A stretch of 64,000 bases of DNA from Croceivirga radicis (lineage in GTDB: Bacteria; Bacteroidota; Bacteroidia; Flavobacteriales; Flavobacteriaceae): assembly GCF_002072105.2 (NCBI RefSeq), contig NZ_MTBC01000006.1, positions 124,001 through 188,000 of the forward strand, given 5' to 3'. The position numbers and the translations under genes are program-made. The stretch's first letter is position 1; each line of letters begins with the position of its first letter. Shown piece by piece: positions 60,636-64,000 of the stretch. The notes beneath the pieces are model-generated. The model made no database searches, was not told the origin of the DNA, and saw only the letters and a list, made by a program, of their open reading frames with translations.

Positions 60636-63600
60636 ATGCGACCATTATTAATTACCCTTATTTTTCTAGCTACCTTAAGCACCTCCTGTAGTAACAAAAA
60701 CAAAACGCTATTTAAGGTATTACCTGCATCCAAAACCGGAATCTATTTTAATAATAAAATCACGGAAACCGATAGCTTCAATATCATTACCAGTGAGTAT
60801 ATTTTCAATGGAGGCGGTGTAGCTTCTGGGGATTTTAATAATGATGGGTTGCCAGATATTTTCTTTTCGGGAAACCAAGTACCCAACAAACTTTACCTAA
60901 ACAAAGGCAATCTTAAATTTGAAGACATTTCTGAAAAAGCAGGTATACAAGCACAAAATAGTTGGAATACAGGCGTAGCCGTAGTAGACATCAATAGCGA
61001 TGGTTGGCTAGATATTTATGTATGTTCTGCTATGCTTCCTACAGACAATGAAAAAAAGAACAAACTTTTTGTTAATCAAGGAACAGACAATTCTGGGGTT
61101 CCAGTGTTTAAAGAGGAGGCCGAAGCCTATGGTATTGCGGGGAAACACAATAGTATGAACGCTACATTTTTTGACTACGACAAGGATGGCCTATTGGATT
61201 TATATGTATTAAACAATGTGGATATCCATGTACTGCCAGCGCACTATAGAGAAAAAATAATTGACGGTTCCTCTCTTAGTAATGATAAGCTTTACCGGAA
61301 TAATGGTAATGGCACTTTTACTGATGTAACGTTGAAAGCGGGTATTGTATATGAAGGTTATGGTTTGGGGTTAGCCATATCTGATATTAATTATGATGGT
61401 TGGCCAGATATATATGTAAGCAACGACTACCTTACCAATGATTTACTTTACATCAACAACCAAGATGGTACGTTTTCTAATAACATAAGTGATTTTATTA
61501 AACATCAGAGTAAATTTTCCATGGGCTCAGATATTGCGGATTATGACAACGATGGGCTGGTAGACATAATTACTCTAGACATGTTGGGAGAAACCAACGA
61601 ACGTCTTAAAACTACAATTCCAAACAATAAATACACCGGTTACATTTTAAATGAAAAATTTGGCTATGATTATCAATACATGCGAAATATGCTTCAAAAG
61701 GGTAATGGCGCGGACCTACCTTTTAGCGAAGTTGGCTTAATGGCTGGTGTAGCCAAAACCGACTGGAGCTGGTCTCCCCTTTTTGCAGACATGGATAACG
61801 ATGGCCATAAAGACCTCTTAATAACCAACGGTTTTCCTAGAGACATTACCGATTTGGATTTTGGGGAATTTAAATTTAACGTAAGCCGATATTTAACACC
61901 TGTTCAAATTTTAGATAGTATACCTACTATTAAGATACCAAACTATGCCTACAAAAACATTGGCGAAAACAAGTTTAATGATGTTGGCCGCAATTGGGGA
62001 TTAGATATTCCATCTTTTTCAAATGGGGCCGTATTCTCAGATTTAGACTTAGATGGAGATTTAGACTACATAGTCAATAATATTAATGATGAAGCATTTC
62101 TTTTTGAAAACAAATCTGATAAAATACCTAATCCCAACAATTACCTTTCTATCAATTTAAAGGGACCAAAAGCAAATCCTCTGGGTATTGGTTCAAAATT
62201 GGCGTTATGGTATGGTAATGGAAAAATGCAAATTAAAGAGCAATACCTTTCTAGAGGGTACATGTCTTCCGTAGACCCTACCCTTGTTTTTGGAATTGGC
62301 TACGAAGTAGCTATTGATAGTTTGGAAATTATATGGCCAGATGGCAAACATCAAACTGTCCGCACTCCAAAATCAAATAATTCTATCACCCTAAAACATT
62401 TGGATGCTAAAGTTATAGATAGATCTAAGTCTCACTTCCCTTTTAAACCTGCAAAAAATACAGCAACTTTATTTAATGATGTTACAGATGAAATAACAAA
62501 TGGGTTTATTCATGAAGAATTAGATATTGTAGACTACAACGTACAAAGAATACTACCTCATAAATTAACTCAAAACGGTCCTTCATTAGCTAAAGGCGAC
62601 ATTAATGGTGATGGTTTGGAAGATTTTATAGTAGGTAGTTCTTCTGGGTATTCTCCAACTATTTTCTTTCAAACCAGTACAAGTAGCTTTACCCAAAAAA
62701 AGCTTTTTAGTTTGGAGGAGGATAAAAAATACGAGGAAGAAAGCCTGGTATTGTTTGATTTGGAAAACGATGGTGATTTAGACTTGTACCTAGTTTCTGG
62801 CAGTAATGAATTTCAACCCAATAGCATTTATTATAAAGACAGATTATTAATTAACGATGGTAATGGAAATTTCAATATTTCACAAAACTATATACCTGAA
62901 ATTTCCTCTAGCGGCTCTATAGCCATAGCCAACGATTTTGATAGCGATGGATTCACCGATATTTTTATCGGGGGTAGAACACCTTTTGGAAAATACCCCA
63001 TGGCAGACCAAAGCTTTCTACTGAAAAACGATAAGGGAAAACTAAAGGATGTTACCGAAGAAATAGCGCCAGAGTTAAAACATATAGGAATGGTAACCGA
63101 TGCCATATGGGAAGACGTAAATGGAGACACTACTTTAGATTTGATTCTTGTTGGCGAATTAATGCCCGTTACCATTTTTATTAATGAAAATTCAAAATTC
63201 AGAAAACTAGAACAGACAGGTTTAGAGCAATATAAAGGTTGGTGGGAAAGTATTGCGGCAGGGGACTTTGACAATGATGGGGACGTTGATTTTGTAATAG
63301 GAAATTTGGGTGAAAATAACTTTTACCAACCATCTCAAAAAAATCCAATTACTGTAATCGCAAAAGATTTTGACAAAAATGGAACCATAGACCCGGTAAT
63401 GTTTGCCCATTTTAGACCAACATATAAAGACACGAATACAAAAGCGTTTCCCGTAAATTTTTGGGGTGATCTTTATGGTCAAAGTCCGCTTTTTAGATCA
63501 AAGTTCAATTCATATAAAACCTATTCTAGGGCAACGATAGATTCTCTTTTCAAAAAAGAAGAATTGGAGGGAACTACAAAATTATTAGGCAATCATGACC

Positions 63601-64000
63601 AATCAGTGGTTGTAGAGAATCTTGGAAACAATAAATTTAAAATTGTTCCACTTCCTTGGCAAGCTCAGATTGCTCCTATTAACAAGACATTGGTAAGAGA
63701 TATTAATAAAGATGGCAACCAAGATATTCTATTGATTGGAAATGACTTTGGTAATGAGATTTTTATTGGCAGATTGGATGCATTTAATGGAAGTTTAATG
63801 TTAGGGGATGGTACTGGTAATTTTTCTGCGGTCACGACTTTGGATTCGGGCTTTTTTGTTTCTGAAGATGCCAAAGACATGATAGCGATAAATAACAAGC
63901 AAGGAGATGAATATGTAATTGTTTCACAAAACAGAGGACCTCTAAAGGTTTTTAAATATAGACAACGTGCATTACCCAATCCTTTGAAAAACAAAAGGAA
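60636..64000 (+). CDS. VCBS/FG-GAP and ASPIC/UnbV-type lipoprotein, 3' end cut by window edge
   Basis: The frame is open from the ATG at 60636 to the right edge (1121 codons). It starts with a lipoprotein signal (LSTSCSN). Repeated FG-GAP/VCBS calcium-binding units are visible (for example ASGDFNNDGLPDIFFSG, VVDINSDGWLDIYV, ISDINYDGWPDIYVSN, DMDNDGHKDLLITN), and an ASPIC/UnbV-type segment SLEIIWPDGKHQTV lies near residue 565. Such large lipoproteins often sit beside SusC/SusD pairs in Flavobacteriia, but their function is unproved. Here a terminator separates it from susD, so it probably has its own promoter. Confidence 0.9.
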   Translation, partial: MRPLLITLIFLATLSTSCSNKNKTLFKVLPASKTGIYFNNKITETDSFNIITSEYIFNGGGVASGDFNNDGLPDIFFSGNQVPNKLYLNKGNLKFEDISEKAGIQAQNSWNTGVAVVDINSDGWLDIYVCSAMLPTDNEKKNKLFVNQGTDNSGVPVFKEEAEAYGIAGKHNSMNATFFDYDKDGLLDLYVLNNVDIHVLPAHYREKIIDGSSLSNDKLYRNNGNGTFTDVTLKAGIVYEGYGLGLAISDINYDGWPDIYVSNDYLTNDLLYINNQDGTFSNNISDFIKHQSKFSMGSDIADYDNDGLVDIITLDMLGETNERLKTTIPNNKYTGYILNEKFGYDYQYMRNMLQKGNGADLPFSEVGLMAGVAKTDWSWSPLFADMDNDGHKDLLITNGFPRDITDLDFGEFKFNVSRYLTPVQILDSIPTIKIPNYAYKNIGENKFNDVGRNWGLDIPSFSNGAVFSDLDLDGDLDYIVNNINDEAFLFENKSDKIPNPNNYLSINLKGPKANPLGIGSKLALWYGNGKMQIKEQYLSRGYMSSVDPTLVFGIGYEVAIDSLEIIWPDGKHQTVRTPKSNNSITLKHLDAKVIDRSKSHFPFKPAKNTATLFNDVTDEITNGFIHEELDIVDYNVQRILPHKLTQNGPSLAKGDINGDGLEDFIVGSSSGYSPTIFFQTSTSSFTQKKLFSLEEDKKYEEESLVLFDLENDGDLDLYLVSGSNEFQPNSIYYKDRLLINDGNGNFNISQNYIPEISSSGSIAIANDFDSDGFTDIFIGGRTPFGKYPMADQSFLLKNDKGKLKDVTEEIAPELKHIGMVTDAIWEDVNGDTTLDLILVGELMPVTIFINENSKFRKLEQTGLEQYKGWWESIAAGDFDNDGDVDFVIGNLGENNFYQPSQKNPITVIAKDFDKNGTIDPVMFAHFRPTYKDTNTKAFPVNFWGDLYGQSPLFRSKFNSYKTYSRATIDSLFKKEELEGTTKLLGNHDQSVVVENLGNNKFKIVPLPWQAQIAPINKTLVRDINKDGNQDILLIGNDFGNEIFIGRLDAFNGSLMLGDGTGNFSAVTTLDSGFFVSEDAKDMIAINNKQGDEYVIVSQNRGPLKVFKYRQRALPNPLKNKR

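Overview
The window is about 64 kb of a low-GC, gene-dense chromosome from a member of the Bacteroidota. It is most likely a marine Flavobacteriaceae close to Maribacter, Zobellia or Arenibacter; the genus is a guess, the family is not. The basis is TAnnTTT(G/A)-type promoters, a SusC/SusD pair, a type IX secretion (T9SS) type B cargo next to a PorP/SprF gene, a mevalonate pathway, an N-acylornithine-type arginine operon, and many short SPII lipoprotein signals.

Left part (1-16.9 kb). A GH32 lipoprotein gene is cut by the left edge. Next is a compact plus-strand operon that looks like part of an arsenosugar pathway: rhodanese lipoprotein, TIGR04282 transferase, purine nucleoside phosphorylase, ArsM-type methyltransferase and TIGR04283 glycosyltransferase, with no radical SAM ArsS gene in the window. 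A minus-strand group of envelope genes follows: a LysM/amidase-like protein, a BamA-like barrel, a GH113-like lipoprotein, an outer-membrane barrel and a DUF547 protein. Divergent from it is a six-gene operon that joins an FAD oxidoreductase and a membrane polyferredoxin to a YwqK-like protein, two GT2 glycosyltransferases and a GT-C type membrane glycosyltransferase.

Middle part (16.9-28.3 kb). A complete arginine operon runs GNAT-argG-argC-proC-argD-proB-argF'-argB-argE-argH. In front of it is a 29-codon, arginine-rich leader ORF ending in four consecutive Arg codons, followed by two hairpins; this is the best candidate in the window for an undescribed regulatory system. proB and proC are present but proA is not. 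The transcarbamylase has Ala at the position that I recall as deciding acetyl versus succinyl specificity. An EEP-family membrane protein and an unlisted 49-aa protein converge on the operon.

Adhesin region (28.4-40.5 kb). Two tandem paralogous lipoproteins and a membrane-bound TPR/AraC-type regulator precede a 2378-aa secreted protein built from BspA-type leucine-rich repeats and Fn3-like repeats with a T9SS type B C-terminus, then its PorP/SprF partner. Three of these promoter regions share a 10-base box, GAAAACAGGG, and four share a TA(A/G)TTTTAC element, which suggests one regulon.

Right part (40.6-64 kb). This holds a pseudouridine synthase, an isoprenoid block (UbiA family, mevalonate kinase, diphosphomevalonate decarboxylase), TspO, DUF1697, glpK-glpF, and a minus-strand operon led by a LacI regulator (GH65 phosphorylase, GH13 amylase, glycerophosphodiesterase, HI0933-type flavoprotein). 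Divergent from LacI is a SusC/SusD pair, then a strong terminator and a VCBS/ASPIC-UnbV lipoprotein cut by the right edge. I saw no tRNA, rRNA, insertion sequence, prophage or CRISPR array.
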